Shown here: positions 56,646 through 64,000 of the stretch, piece by piece
How the letters are laid out: each line of letters starts with the position of its first letter
Numbering within the stretch: position 1 is the stretch's first letter
Assembly: GCA_017852395.1 (NCBI GenBank)
Contig: JAFMLE010000008.1
Location: forward strand, 1 to 64,000
Source: Flavobacteriaceae bacterium
Lineage (GTDB): Bacteria > Bacteroidota > Bacteroidia > Flavobacteriales > Flavobacteriaceae
Direction of reading: 5' to 3'
DNA length: 64,000 nt
Notes under the pieces: model-generated
The model's database searches: none
What the model was told of the DNA's origin: nothing
What the model saw: the letters and a program-made list of their open reading frames with translations, nothing else
Program-made: the position numbers and the translations under genes

Positions 56646-56939
56646 TTAACCCAATAGCGATTGAACTTTCATTGCCAGCCCCATATCGCCTCCAATTTTT
56701 ACTTGTCCTCCCATAACAGCCATCATAGGATTAAGCGCACCGTCTCGCAATTTTTCTAATACCTCACGACTTACCGTTATGGTGCAATCTGCTTCTTGAT
56801 CTTCTTGAGTCGTTATGTTGTGATCGCCGCTACCATCAATGAATACAATGGTTTCGTCAACAACAAATTTGAGTGTACCTCCAAGTGCGGAAGCCGCATC
56901 AGCCCGTTTTTTGAACTGTTCAAATACTTCGTTTGCCAT
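56646..56939 (-). CDS. SCP2 sterol-binding domain protein
   Basis: Small lipid-carrier-like protein of 97 residues with a single SCP2 domain (FVVDETIVFIDGSGD, ADCTITVSREVLEKLRDG, MMAVMGGQVKIGGDMGLAMK). Such domains bind fatty acyl-CoAs or sterols. It is divergent from the beta-oxidation genes, with a shared regulatory region, and likely helps with acyl-CoA handling. The fine role is unknown. Confidence 0.9.
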   Translation of the reverse strand: MANEVFEQFKKRADAASALGGTLKFVVDETIVFIDGSGDHNITTQEDQEADCTITVSREVLEKLRDGALNPMMAVMGGQVKIGGDMGLAMKVQSLLG

Positions 56940-56958
56940 GTTTATTTTTTTTCAAATT

Positions 56959-56966
56959 CAAAAGTA
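56959..56966 (-). promoter_or_regulatory. Probable -7 promoter element of the SCP2 gene
   Basis: TACTTTTG on the minus strand, 19 bases before the ATG. The large inverted repeat starts three bases upstream of it. Confidence 0.5.
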
Positions 56967-56968
56967 AT

Positions 56969-56995
56969 AAAAAAATGACATAGCGTCATTTTTTT
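56969..56995. promoter_or_regulatory. Candidate operator of the beta-oxidation locus
   Basis: Perfect 11-base inverted repeat AAAAAAATGAC with GTCATTTTTTT around ATAGC. It lies between two divergent start codons and covers the -33 region of both promoter candidates, so it is more likely an operator than a terminator. The ATGA...TCAT core resembles FadR sites of TetR type, and a TetR gene closes the operon. Confidence 0.6.
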
Positions 56996-56998
56996 TAA

Positions 56999-57006
56999 TA
57001 CATTCG
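56999..57006 (+). promoter_or_regulatory. Probable -7 promoter element of the fadN-like operon
   Basis: TACATTCG, one mismatch from TAnnTTTG, 22 bases before the ATG, directly after the inverted repeat. Confidence 0.4.
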
Positions 57007-57027
57007 TATTTTAAAGTACAAATAACT

Positions 57028-59421
57028 ATGAGTTACCGCATAAAAAAAGTCGCTGTTTTGGGTTCAGGAGTCATGGGTACTGGCATCGCTTGCCACCTTG
57101 CCAACGTGGGTATGGAGGTGTTGATGCTCGATATTCTTCCCCAAAATTCTGACAATCCCAAAGGTTCACAACGCAATGCTGTTGCTGCCGCCGCGCTAAC
57201 GGCCGCCCTAAAAGCGAAACCAGCACCTTTGTATGACAAAGCTTTTGCGCAAAGAATAACGATAGGAAATCTAGAAGATGATTTAGAAAAAATCAGCGAT
57301 TATGATTGGATTATTGAAGTCGTTGTCGAACGCTTGGACATCAAGCAACAGCTTTTTGAAAAGGTTGCCAAATTTCGCACACCCGGTACACTAGTTACTT
57401 CCAATACATCCAGTATCCCTATTCATTTACTTGCAGAGGGTAGAGATGCCGAATTCAAACAGCATTTTTGTGGGACACATTTTTTCAATCCCCCCCGCTA
57501 TCTTCGGCTGTTAGAAATTATTCCTATTGCAGAAACCGACCCCAAACTGGTTGATTTTTTCATGAAGTTTGGTGACACGCATCTAGGCAAACAAACCGTT
57601 TTGTGCAAAGATACACCAGCCTTTATTGCCAATAGAATTGGTGTAATGTCTGGTGCCAAAATCACCATGCTCACCCAACAACTCAATATGCGTATCGAAG
57701 AAGTCGATGCACTGACTGGCAATCTAATCGGTCGCCCCAATACGGCAAGCTATAAACTGCAAGATCTTGTCGGTATTGATACGGGTGAAAAGGTGACCAA
57801 ATTTGTACAACAGGCCGTAAAAAATGACCCCTTTTTTGAGCAACTTAATACCGCTGCCCCGCTAAAGTTTATGGAGTTTTTGCTCGAAAATAAGTTCTAT
57901 GGTAACAAATCTGGAAAAGGTTTTTATGAACGCACCTCACAAAAAGATGAAAATGGTCGCACGATATACAAAGCCCTCAACTTACAATCCCTAACCTACG
58001 AAATGGCCATCAAACCCAAATTGGATCTCGTAAAATCTGCTAAGGGTATAGAGCTGATGGGTAAAAGATTACAACATCTTATTGATGGCGCAACGCGCGA
58101 GCATCAATTTATGAAAGCCTATTTTGGAGCGTTGTTATCCTATACCGCACATCGGGTTCCAGAAATTGCCGACGAATATTTTCAGATCGATGATGCCATG
58201 CGTGCAGGCTATGTTTGGGATCATGGTCCCTTCGAATATTGGGATTTAATCGGTTTTGAAAACGGAATTGCACTCATCGAGTCCCAAAACGAAACCCTGC
58301 CCCAATGGATCTCCAAGCTACAAGCCTCTGGTTTTACCTCCTTTTACAAATACGAAGCAGGCACCAAAAAATATTTTAATCTCAAAACACAATCCTATCA
58401 AGCCGTTCCGAGTGCAGCAGAATATATCATCTTAGATAGCTATCGTCAAAACACCCCCATACTCAAAAACAGTGAGTGCACCCTTCATGATATTGGTGAT
58501 GGGGTTATGTGTCTCGAATTTACCTCCAAAAGCAACGCCATCGGGGAAGGAATTGGTCGTGCTATGGTCGAGGCCATTGATCGTGCAGAAAGTGAAAATT
58601 GGAATGGGATCGTCATCGGAAATAACGCCCCTCAATTTTCGGTCGGGGCCAATTTGATGAATGTTGGCATGCTGGCCATGCAAAAGCAGTACGATCAACT
58701 CAACGAAATGGTAAAAGGTTTCCAAAACATCAATATGCGCATTAGAACCTCAAAAATACCGGTGGTTATAGCTACACAAGGCTATGTTTTTGGTGGAGGT
58801 TGTGAAATTGCAATGCATTGTGATGCTGGGGTTTATGCCGCAGAATCCTACATTGGCCTAGTCGAAGTCGGTGTTGGACTATTGCCTGGTGGAGGGGGTA
58901 CCAAAGAATTTGCTCTAAGAGCTTCGGATCTGTTTTTTGAAGGTGATGTTCAAATCCCAACCCTGATCGATCATTTCAAAACCATTGCCACTGCAACAGT
59001 AGCTACTTCAGCTTATGAAGCATTTAATTTACATTATTTGCAAAAGGGCCGTGATTTTATATGCTATAACACCCCTCGAAATATCGGTATGGCCAAAGAA
59101 AAAGTATTGCAACTGGCACCAAATTATGTCCCACCCAGCCCTAGAAATGACATTCAAGTATTGGGGCGCGGTGGATTGAGCGTGCTGTATTCTGCAATCA
59201 ATGAATTTCGATTGGGGGAGTACATGTCTGACTATGACGTAGAAATCGCAAGAAAAATCGCGTATGTCCTTTGTGGAGGCGATCTTACAAGCAGCCAGCA
59301 AGTCAGCGAGCAATATCTCCTAGATATTGAACGCGAGGGCTTTATGAGTTTGCTTGGAAATCAAAAAACCCTTGATCGGATTCAATATCTATTGATGAAT
59401 AACAAACCGCTAAGAAACTAA
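57028..59421 (+). CDS. 3-hydroxyacyl-CoA dehydrogenase / enoyl-CoA hydratase (FadN-like)
   Basis: Two steps of fatty-acid beta-oxidation in one chain of 797 residues. The N-terminal NAD domain (AVLGSGVMGTGIACHLANVG, about 9-28) and the dehydrogenase C-domain come first. The enoyl-CoA hydratase/isomerase domain (about 490-720) has QFSVGANLMNVGML, GYVFGGGCEIAMHCD and LVEVGVGLLPGGGGTKE. This order is opposite to that of FadB/FadJ and matches FadN (YusL) of Bacillus. The catalytic His is expected in FCGTHFFNPPRYL. It is first in an operon with thiolase and a TetR regulator. Confidence 0.94.
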   Translation: MSYRIKKVAVLGSGVMGTGIACHLANVGMEVLMLDILPQNSDNPKGSQRNAVAAAALTAALKAKPAPLYDKAFAQRITIGNLEDDLEKISDYDWIIEVVVERLDIKQQLFEKVAKFRTPGTLVTSNTSSIPIHLLAEGRDAEFKQHFCGTHFFNPPRYLRLLEIIPIAETDPKLVDFFMKFGDTHLGKQTVLCKDTPAFIANRIGVMSGAKITMLTQQLNMRIEEVDALTGNLIGRPNTASYKLQDLVGIDTGEKVTKFVQQAVKNDPFFEQLNTAAPLKFMEFLLENKFYGNKSGKGFYERTSQKDENGRTIYKALNLQSLTYEMAIKPKLDLVKSAKGIELMGKRLQHLIDGATREHQFMKAYFGALLSYTAHRVPEIADEYFQIDDAMRAGYVWDHGPFEYWDLIGFENGIALIESQNETLPQWISKLQASGFTSFYKYEAGTKKYFNLKTQSYQAVPSAAEYIILDSYRQNTPILKNSECTLHDIGDGVMCLEFTSKSNAIGEGIGRAMVEAIDRAESENWNGIVIGNNAPQFSVGANLMNVGMLAMQKQYDQLNEMVKGFQNINMRIRTSKIPVVIATQGYVFGGGCEIAMHCDAGVYAAESYIGLVEVGVGLLPGGGGTKEFALRASDLFFEGDVQIPTLIDHFKTIATATVATSAYEAFNLHYLQKGRDFICYNTPRNIGMAKEKVLQLAPNYVPPSPRNDIQVLGRGGLSVLYSAINEFRLGEYMSDYDVEIARKIAYVLCGGDLTSSQQVSEQYLLDIEREGFMSLLGNQKTLDRIQYLLMNNKPLRN

Positions 59422-59425
59422 AACG

Positions 59426-60595
59426 ATGGATGCATATATTATAAAAGGATACCGCTCAGCGGTGGGTAAAGCTAAAAAAGGAGGCTTCAAAAATTACCGT
59501 TCCGATGACCTTGCCGTAGATGTTATTAGGCACCTTATGACTACTGTGCCTCAACTAGATCCCAAGCTGGTGGATGATGTTATCGTGGGCTGTGCCAATC
59601 CAGAAGGCGAACAAGGCCTTCAAGTAGGGCGGCTTATTGCCGCAAGAGCATTAGGAAAAGAAGTCCCTGGGATCACCATAAACCGTTATTGTGCTTCTGG
59701 ACTAGAAGCCATTGCTTTAGCAACAGCCAAAATAAAAGCAGGTATGGGCCACGTCTATTTGGCTGGAGGAGCAGAGAGTATGAGTATGATCCCCATGACT
59801 GGATATAAACTGGCTCCCAGCTACAAAGCCAACATCGAAAATCTCAACTACCATGTCAGTATGGGGGCTACTGCTGAAGCCGTGGCATCCAAATACAACA
59901 TCACACGAGACGCAGCTGACGCATTTTCGGTGCGCTCACATCAAAGAGCCGCAGCAGCCATTGACGCTGGATATTTTAAGGACGAAATCGTTCCTGTTAC
60001 TATAGAAGAAGTTTTTGTAGAAAATAATCAAAGAAAAACCCACACCCATACAGTCCAAGTAGATGAAGGAGTTCGTAGAGACACCACCATCGAAGGACTG
60101 GGTCAATTGCGCGCTGCATTCAAAAAAGACGGTGTAGTTACTGCGGGCAATGCGTCACAAACTTCTGACGGCGCCGCATTTACCCTAGTCGTCAGTGAAG
60201 AGATGGTTAAAACATTAGGGCTTGAGCCTATCGGTCGATTGGTAGGATGTGCAGTGGGGGGAGTAGACCCATTATATATGGGGATCGGTCCATGTGTAGC
60301 CATACCAAAGGTCCTCAAACAAACCGGCCTTTCACTCAAAGACATTGAGCAAACAGAGTTAAATGAAGCATTTGCCGCACAGGCACTCGCCGTAATTCAA
60401 GAAGCAGGATTGGACCCCGAAACCGTCAATGTCAATGGAGGTGCCATTGCCCTTGGACACCCTCTTGGGTGTACCGGAGCAAAATTGAGCATTCAGCTGT
60501 TAAATGAAATGAAAAGACGTCAACAAAAGTATGGCATGGTCACTGCCTGTGTCGGAGGAGGACAAGGCATAGCAGGTGTTATCGAACGGTTCTAA
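59426..60595 (+). CDS. fadA: Acetyl-CoA acyltransferase (thiolase)
   Basis: Last step of the beta-oxidation cycle: splits 3-ketoacyl-CoA with CoA. Of 389 residues. The nucleophile Cys89 is in INRYCASGLEAIALA, and the second Cys and His are in GHPLGCTGAKLSIQ and ACVGGGQGIAG. The NEAFAAQALAV stretch is also present. It lies four bases after the FadN-like gene and six bases before the TetR gene, so all three are one message. Confidence 0.95.
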   Translation: MDAYIIKGYRSAVGKAKKGGFKNYRSDDLAVDVIRHLMTTVPQLDPKLVDDVIVGCANPEGEQGLQVGRLIAARALGKEVPGITINRYCASGLEAIALATAKIKAGMGHVYLAGGAESMSMIPMTGYKLAPSYKANIENLNYHVSMGATAEAVASKYNITRDAADAFSVRSHQRAAAAIDAGYFKDEIVPVTIEEVFVENNQRKTHTHTVQVDEGVRRDTTIEGLGQLRAAFKKDGVVTAGNASQTSDGAAFTLVVSEEMVKTLGLEPIGRLVGCAVGGVDPLYMGIGPCVAIPKVLKQTGLSLKDIEQTELNEAFAAQALAVIQEAGLDPETVNVNGGAIALGHPLGCTGAKLSIQLLNEMKRRQQKYGMVTACVGGGQGIAGVIERF

Positions 60596-60601
60596 AAATT
60601 T

Positions 60602-61186
60602 GTGGGACTACGACAACAAAATAAAGCACGTATTCGAGAGGCATTAGTGCAGCAAGCACTGCTGCTATTTTCTGAACACGGCGTAGAAAAAACAACCGTA
60701 CATGATATTGTTAAAAAAGTAGGAATAGCACGCGGTACTTTTTATAATTATTTTGAAGACATCGATGCAATTTTTCAAGCGGTAGTCCATCAAATGAACC
60801 AACAGATCAAAACCGTTCTTGATACTTCTCGTGCCCATGCAAGCTCGGTTTATGATTATCTGTATTTGAGTTTTAAAGGATATTTTGACTATGTAAGCCA
60901 TGCGGAGGTCAAAAATTTTTTTATTACGAATCAATCCTATGTTCGAAAAAGCACCTATCAAAGTCCCATTTTGTTGGCACTAATCAAAGACCTTAATCGT
61001 GATCTACGCAATCGAAAGGATTTGCCTTCTTTTACCGAAAAACATGAATTCCTATTGTTGAGTATCATGCTCGTGGGTAGCCCTCCAGAGCTGTTTTTGG
61101 CCACCCAACAATCCGCAATGGAATTTTCTAATGATCAATTGGCTGTTTTTCTTGCCAAAACCTTCCATAAGGTTCTACAAGACTGA
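60602..61186 (+). CDS. TetR/AcrR-family regulator, probable fatty-acid regulator
   Basis: Repressor-type regulator of 194 residues. The N-terminal helix-turn-helix is clear: FSEHGVEKTTVHDIVKKVG then IARGTFYNYFEDIDAIFQAV, about residues 20-58. The C-terminal ligand domain is variable. The start is a GTG six bases after the thiolase stop. Its place at the end of the beta-oxidation operon and the inverted repeat ahead of that operon suggest that it senses acyl-CoA and represses the locus, like FadR of Bacillus or Thermus. This is inference. Confidence 0.9.
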   Translation: MGLRQQNKARIREALVQQALLLFSEHGVEKTTVHDIVKKVGIARGTFYNYFEDIDAIFQAVVHQMNQQIKTVLDTSRAHASSVYDYLYLSFKGYFDYVSHAEVKNFFITNQSYVRKSTYQSPILLALIKDLNRDLRNRKDLPSFTEKHEFLLLSIMLVGSPPELFLATQQSAMEFSNDQLAVFLAKTFHKVLQD

Positions 61187-61187
61187 C

Positions 61188-61616
61188 CTATATTTTTTTG
61201 ACCACATAGGTCACGATACCCCAAATTTGTAGTTGTTGATCTTCGGTGACCTTAATCGGTTTGTATTTTGGGTTTTCGGGCATGAGATAGATGCAGTCTT
61301 TTTCGACTTTTAGCCTTTTTACGGTAAACTCACCATCAATAAAACAAACCGCTATTTTGTTGTTCTCAGGCTGTTGGCTTTTGTCAATTACCAAAAGGTC
61401 TCCATCTTCTAGTCCTGCCCCTTGCATCGAGTCTCCAGATACGCGTGCATAGAAGGTAGCTTCTTCATTTTTGACCACTTCTTGGTCGATACTAATGCGC
61501 AGTTCTTTGAAGTCATCTGCAGGAGAAGGAAACCCAGCCGAAATCCCTTCTTGGGCCAGAAAGCGCTCTTTGCCGATGCTGGCATCGGGTTTGTAAAACA
61601 CAATTTTGTCTGCCAT
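61188..61616 (-). CDS. umuD: UmuD-type self-cleaving S24 peptidase
   Basis: Accessory subunit of translesion polymerase V, 142 residues. The self-cleavage site is Ala27-Gly28 (GISAGFPSP). The catalytic Ser63 is in SGDSMQGAGLEDGDLL and Lys100 in GEFTVKRLK. The domain ends with an S24 strand pattern (IWGIVTYVV). It is a single-domain UmuD with no LexA DNA-binding part. It lies three bases downstream of umuC, so the two genes are translated from one message with umuC first. Confidence 0.95.
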   Translation of the reverse strand: MADKIVFYKPDASIGKERFLAQEGISAGFPSPADDFKELRISIDQEVVKNEEATFYARVSGDSMQGAGLEDGDLLVIDKSQQPENNKIAVCFIDGEFTVKRLKVEKDCIYLMPENPKYKPIKVTEDQQLQIWGIVTYVVKKI

Positions 61617-61619
61617 AAA

Positions 61620-62879
61620 TTACTTTACTCGAATTATTTCGGTCAATTCGGTGGTAAAGCGTGGGGACAGGTGATTTTGTTTCATTTTCCAGGTACGTTT
61701 TAGGTCCTGATTGGCAAGTTTCATACGGTTGGGGCCAAAACGTTTATGAATAGTATCTATAGTTTTCATGAGGACATCATGCCGACCAATAGCAGCATCA
61801 AAAAGTGTTAATTGCTGTGTGTCTGCTGGGGTTAGACCAAGTAAAATTACTCCTGCTTTTTTGTACACAATGCCAGATTGATAGAGTGTTTTGAGCCCTG
61901 CCCGAGCAAATTTGCTCAAGGTGATGCTGCTATTGGTCGCATAAGGAAGTCCAACCGTACAACTGTTTTGATAGTAGGTTGCTTCTTTTTTGTGTGGATC
62001 ACTACGTACAAAAACAACAAGGGCATTGCAATGACTGTTTTGCTGGCGTAGCTTTTCGGCACAGCTAGTAGCAAAGGTAGTGACGCGTTCTTCGAGGTCG
62101 TCAAAACGGGTCACAGTCCCTTCAAAACTGCGGGTGGTAGCAATTGATTTTTTGGGGTTTTGTATTTCTTCGAGTTGAATAAAAGGAAGCCCTTCCAAAT
62201 CTTTTTTGAGACGCAGCCCGATGACGCTCATTTGTTTGCGAATCCATTCATCTGGAAGGTGCACAAAGTCCAATGCGGTTCTAATCCCCATGGCTTCGAG
62301 ACGTTTGCGGTGCTGTCGTCCGATACCCCAAACATCACCAATGGTAGTCCACTGAAGGGCTTTGAGGCGTTTTTCTTCACTATCAATAAGGTAAACACCG
62401 TTGGTTCGTTGCGCAAATTTTTTGGCAATACGATTGGCAATTTTTGCTAAAGCTTTGCTGGGGGCGATCCCTACAGAAACGGGGATGCCCGTCCACTGAT
62501 GGACTTGCTGCCGCAGTTTTTGCGCCTCGGACAGGAGGTCTTTGTAGTCAAAACCCTTAAAGCGCAAAAAGGCCTCATCGATACTATAGACCTCTACTTC
62601 GGGAGTGTACCGCTCTAGAATTTTCATTACCCGGCTACTCATATCTCCGTATAAAGGGTAATTGGATGAAAAAACTTTGACACCGTGTTTTTTAAATTCT
62701 TGTTGATACTGAAACGCAGGAGCACCCATAGGAATGCCTAAGGCTTTTGCTTCGTTGCTTCGGGCAATAACACAACCGTCATTGTTGGATAAAATAACGA
62801 CCGGTTTGCCCTCCCATTGTGGTTGAAAAACCCGCTCACAAGAGGCATAAAAATTATTGCAATCGACTAAAGCAAACAT
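61620..62879 (-). CDS. umuC: Y-family DNA polymerase V catalytic subunit
   Basis: Translesion DNA polymerase of 419 residues. Visible: the palm start MFALVDCNNFYASCERVFQP with its metal-binding Asp, SNNDGCVIARSNEAKALGIP, the catalytic acidic pair VEVYSIDEAFLRF, the RIAKKF finger region, and the little-finger domain with IATTRSFEGTVT. It is first in the umuC-umuD pair, the reverse of the E. coli order. No LexA-type box is apparent in the 180-base gap to sucA, and the regulation is unclear. Confidence 0.95.
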   Translation of the reverse strand: MFALVDCNNFYASCERVFQPQWEGKPVVILSNNDGCVIARSNEAKALGIPMGAPAFQYQQEFKKHGVKVFSSNYPLYGDMSSRVMKILERYTPEVEVYSIDEAFLRFKGFDYKDLLSEAQKLRQQVHQWTGIPVSVGIAPSKALAKIANRIAKKFAQRTNGVYLIDSEEKRLKALQWTTIGDVWGIGRQHRKRLEAMGIRTALDFVHLPDEWIRKQMSVIGLRLKKDLEGLPFIQLEEIQNPKKSIATTRSFEGTVTRFDDLEERVTTFATSCAEKLRQQNSHCNALVVFVRSDPHKKEATYYQNSCTVGLPYATNSSITLSKFARAGLKTLYQSGIVYKKAGVILLGLTPADTQQLTLFDAAIGRHDVLMKTIDTIHKRFGPNRMKLANQDLKRTWKMKQNHLSPRFTTELTEIIRVK

Positions 62880-63025
62880 GTTTTAAAATTCTTAAAAATC
62901 TTTAAAAAATAAGACGCTTTGCTGCACTATTTTTTTTAACAAAACAAATTTCGTTTAAAAATGCAAAAGCAGTTTTAAAACGATGATTTATTGTCAAACA
63001 AATAAGGGGCTTTAACGAAAAGTTG

Positions 63026-63033
63026 TACTTTTG
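63026..63033 (+). promoter_or_regulatory. Probable -7 promoter element of sucA
   Basis: TACTTTTG matches TAnnTTTG and ends 28 bases before the sucA ATG. No -33 TTTG at the usual spacing. Confidence 0.45.
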
Positions 63034-63061
63034 AAAACTGTAAGCAATAGAATTTGCACTT

Positions 63062-64000
63062 ATGGATAAGTATTCCTTTTTGAATGCCGCCCACACCGAA
63101 TATTTTGCACAACTCTACGATGATTATTTGCAAAATCCTGACGGGGTAGAACCGAGTTGGCGTGCCTTTTTTCAAGGATTTGATTTTGGAATAGAAAACG
63201 GCGCCATAGATACGGCAACGGCAGAAGTTCCGGAAGAGGTTCGCAAAGAATTTCAAGTAGTCAAACTCATTGACGGGTACCGGACAAGGGGCCATTTGTT
63301 CACCAAAACCAATCCGGTTCGTGATCGAAGAAAATACAGCCCTACACTAGCAATAGAAAATTTTGGTCTTACCGAAGCAGATTTAGACACCGTCTTTAGT
63401 GCTGGATCTATTATGGGAATAGGGCCAACAAGCTTGCGGGAGATTATTGCGCACCTTCAACGGGTCTATTGTGAGTCAATCGGCGTCGAGTATATGTACA
63501 TTCGTGATCCTGAAAAAGTAAATTGGATTCAGCAACGACTAAACATCAACGACAACCACCCCCGTTTTGATGTTCAACAAAAAAAGCACATTCTTAAAAA
63601 ATTGAATCAAGCGGTCAGTTTTGAGAATTTTTTACATACCAAATATGTGGGTCAAAAGCGGTTTTCTCTCGAAGGAGGCGAATCACTTATTCCTGCCCTA
63701 GATGCCGTAATTGAGTCTGCAGCCGAAGCCGGCGTAAAAGAATTTGTCATGGGGATGGCCCATCGAGGCCGTTTAAACACCCTGACCAACATATTTGGAA
63801 AATCGGCAAAAGATATTTTTAGTGAATTTGACGGAAAAGACTATGAGGAAGTTGTTTTTGATGGGGACGTAAAATACCACCTCGGCTGGACCTCCAACCG
63901 CACAACGGACAAAGGACATCAAATCAACATGAATATTGCACCCAACCCCTCGCACTTAGAAACAGTAGGTGCCGTGGTAGAAGGCATTACAAGAGCCAAG
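63062..64000 (+). CDS. sucA: 2-oxoglutarate dehydrogenase E1 component, N-terminal part (cut by window edge)
   Basis: Thiamine-diphosphate subunit of the 2-oxoglutarate dehydrogenase complex in the TCA cycle. The first 313 codons are in the window and the gene runs off its right edge. It starts MDKYSFLNAAHTEYFAQLYD with the E2-binding N-terminal helix and PSWRAFFQGFDFG, then LIDGYRTRGHLFTKTNPV, KRFSLEGGESLIPALD and MGMAHRGRLNTLTNIFGK, whose His and Arg belong to the active site. The second half, including the thiamine-diphosphate motif, is not visible. It is divergent from umuC. Confidence 0.95.
   Translation, partial: MDKYSFLNAAHTEYFAQLYDDYLQNPDGVEPSWRAFFQGFDFGIENGAIDTATAEVPEEVRKEFQVVKLIDGYRTRGHLFTKTNPVRDRRKYSPTLAIENFGLTEADLDTVFSAGSIMGIGPTSLREIIAHLQRVYCESIGVEYMYIRDPEKVNWIQQRLNINDNHPRFDVQQKKHILKKLNQAVSFENFLHTKYVGQKRFSLEGGESLIPALDAVIESAAEAGVKEFVMGMAHRGRLNTLTNIFGKSAKDIFSEFDGKDYEEVVFDGDVKYHLGWTSNRTTDKGHQINMNIAPNPSHLETVGAVVEGITRAK

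Noticed and set aside
56969-56995. The fad inverted repeat read as a bidirectional terminator
   Set aside because: It lies between two gene starts, not after any gene end, although its A/T arms look terminator-like.

Overview
The window is ordinary chromosome from a member of the Bacteroidota, most likely a marine Flavobacteriaceae. The signs are a type IX secretion (T9SS) C-terminal sorting domain, several TonB-dependent receptors (two with CarboxypepD-like N-terminal domains), a ZnuD-like receptor next to a small His-rich protein and a lipoprotein, promoters of the form TAnnTTTG, and sulfatase and fucosidase genes. About 56 protein genes, three tRNA genes, one truncated gene remnant and one decayed reading frame can be supported. 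I see no rRNA, CRISPR array, insertion sequence, prophage or plasmid module.

Layout. 1-8.2 kb: start of serS (cut by the window edge), ribF, a large secreted T9SS metalloprotease with a small lipoprotein, then pth, rplY and prs. 8.2-15.6 kb: tRNA-Leu(CAA), an OmpA-type protein, a secreted DUF255 protein, aconitase and an aldehyde dehydrogenase. 15.6-25.9 kb: an uptake region with three TonB-dependent receptors, a PepSY membrane protein, a probable metal-uptake operon (His-rich protein, lipoprotein, ZnuD-like receptor, lysoplasmalogenase, unknown secreted protein) and a secreted Rieske protein. 25.9-32.7 kb: glutaryl-CoA dehydrogenase, rimM, rpsP with a long repetitive acidic tail, a truncated alpha/beta hydrolase, an M16 peptidase lipoprotein and a cation diffusion facilitator.

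32.7-46.3 kb: housekeeping genes: tig-clpP-clpX, a GH3-family enzyme, a DUF2797 protein, the sppA-VUT transporter-rluF operon, a folK/deoxynucleoside kinase fusion, a TrmH-type methyltransferase, mutS, then tRNA-Gly(GCC) and tRNA-Leu(UAA). 46.4-56.6 kb: a carbohydrate region with a secreted 3-keto-glycoside-type pair (DUF1080 and Gfo/Idh/MocA), a decayed outer-membrane-protein gene, a sulfatase facing away from a GH29 alpha-L-fucosidase, a CDGSH protein, an SGNH esterase, a sterol desaturase-family protein, and a GH32 fructanase overlapping an MFS sugar porter. 56.6-61.2 kb: a fatty-acid beta-oxidation locus (SCP2 protein, FadN-like enzyme, thiolase, TetR regulator) with a long perfect inverted repeat between its two divergent promoters. 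61.2-64 kb: umuC-umuD in reversed order, then the start of sucA, which runs off the window.

The genes are mostly core metabolism and gene expression, with short accessory blocks for polymer breakdown and metal uptake. I found no clearly new multi-gene system. The leads best worth testing are the fad operator, the secreted 3-keto-glycoside pair, the ZnuD-like metal operon, a possible kissing-hairpin RNA at 9.5-9.6 kb, and the decayed frame at 48.4-48.9 kb.
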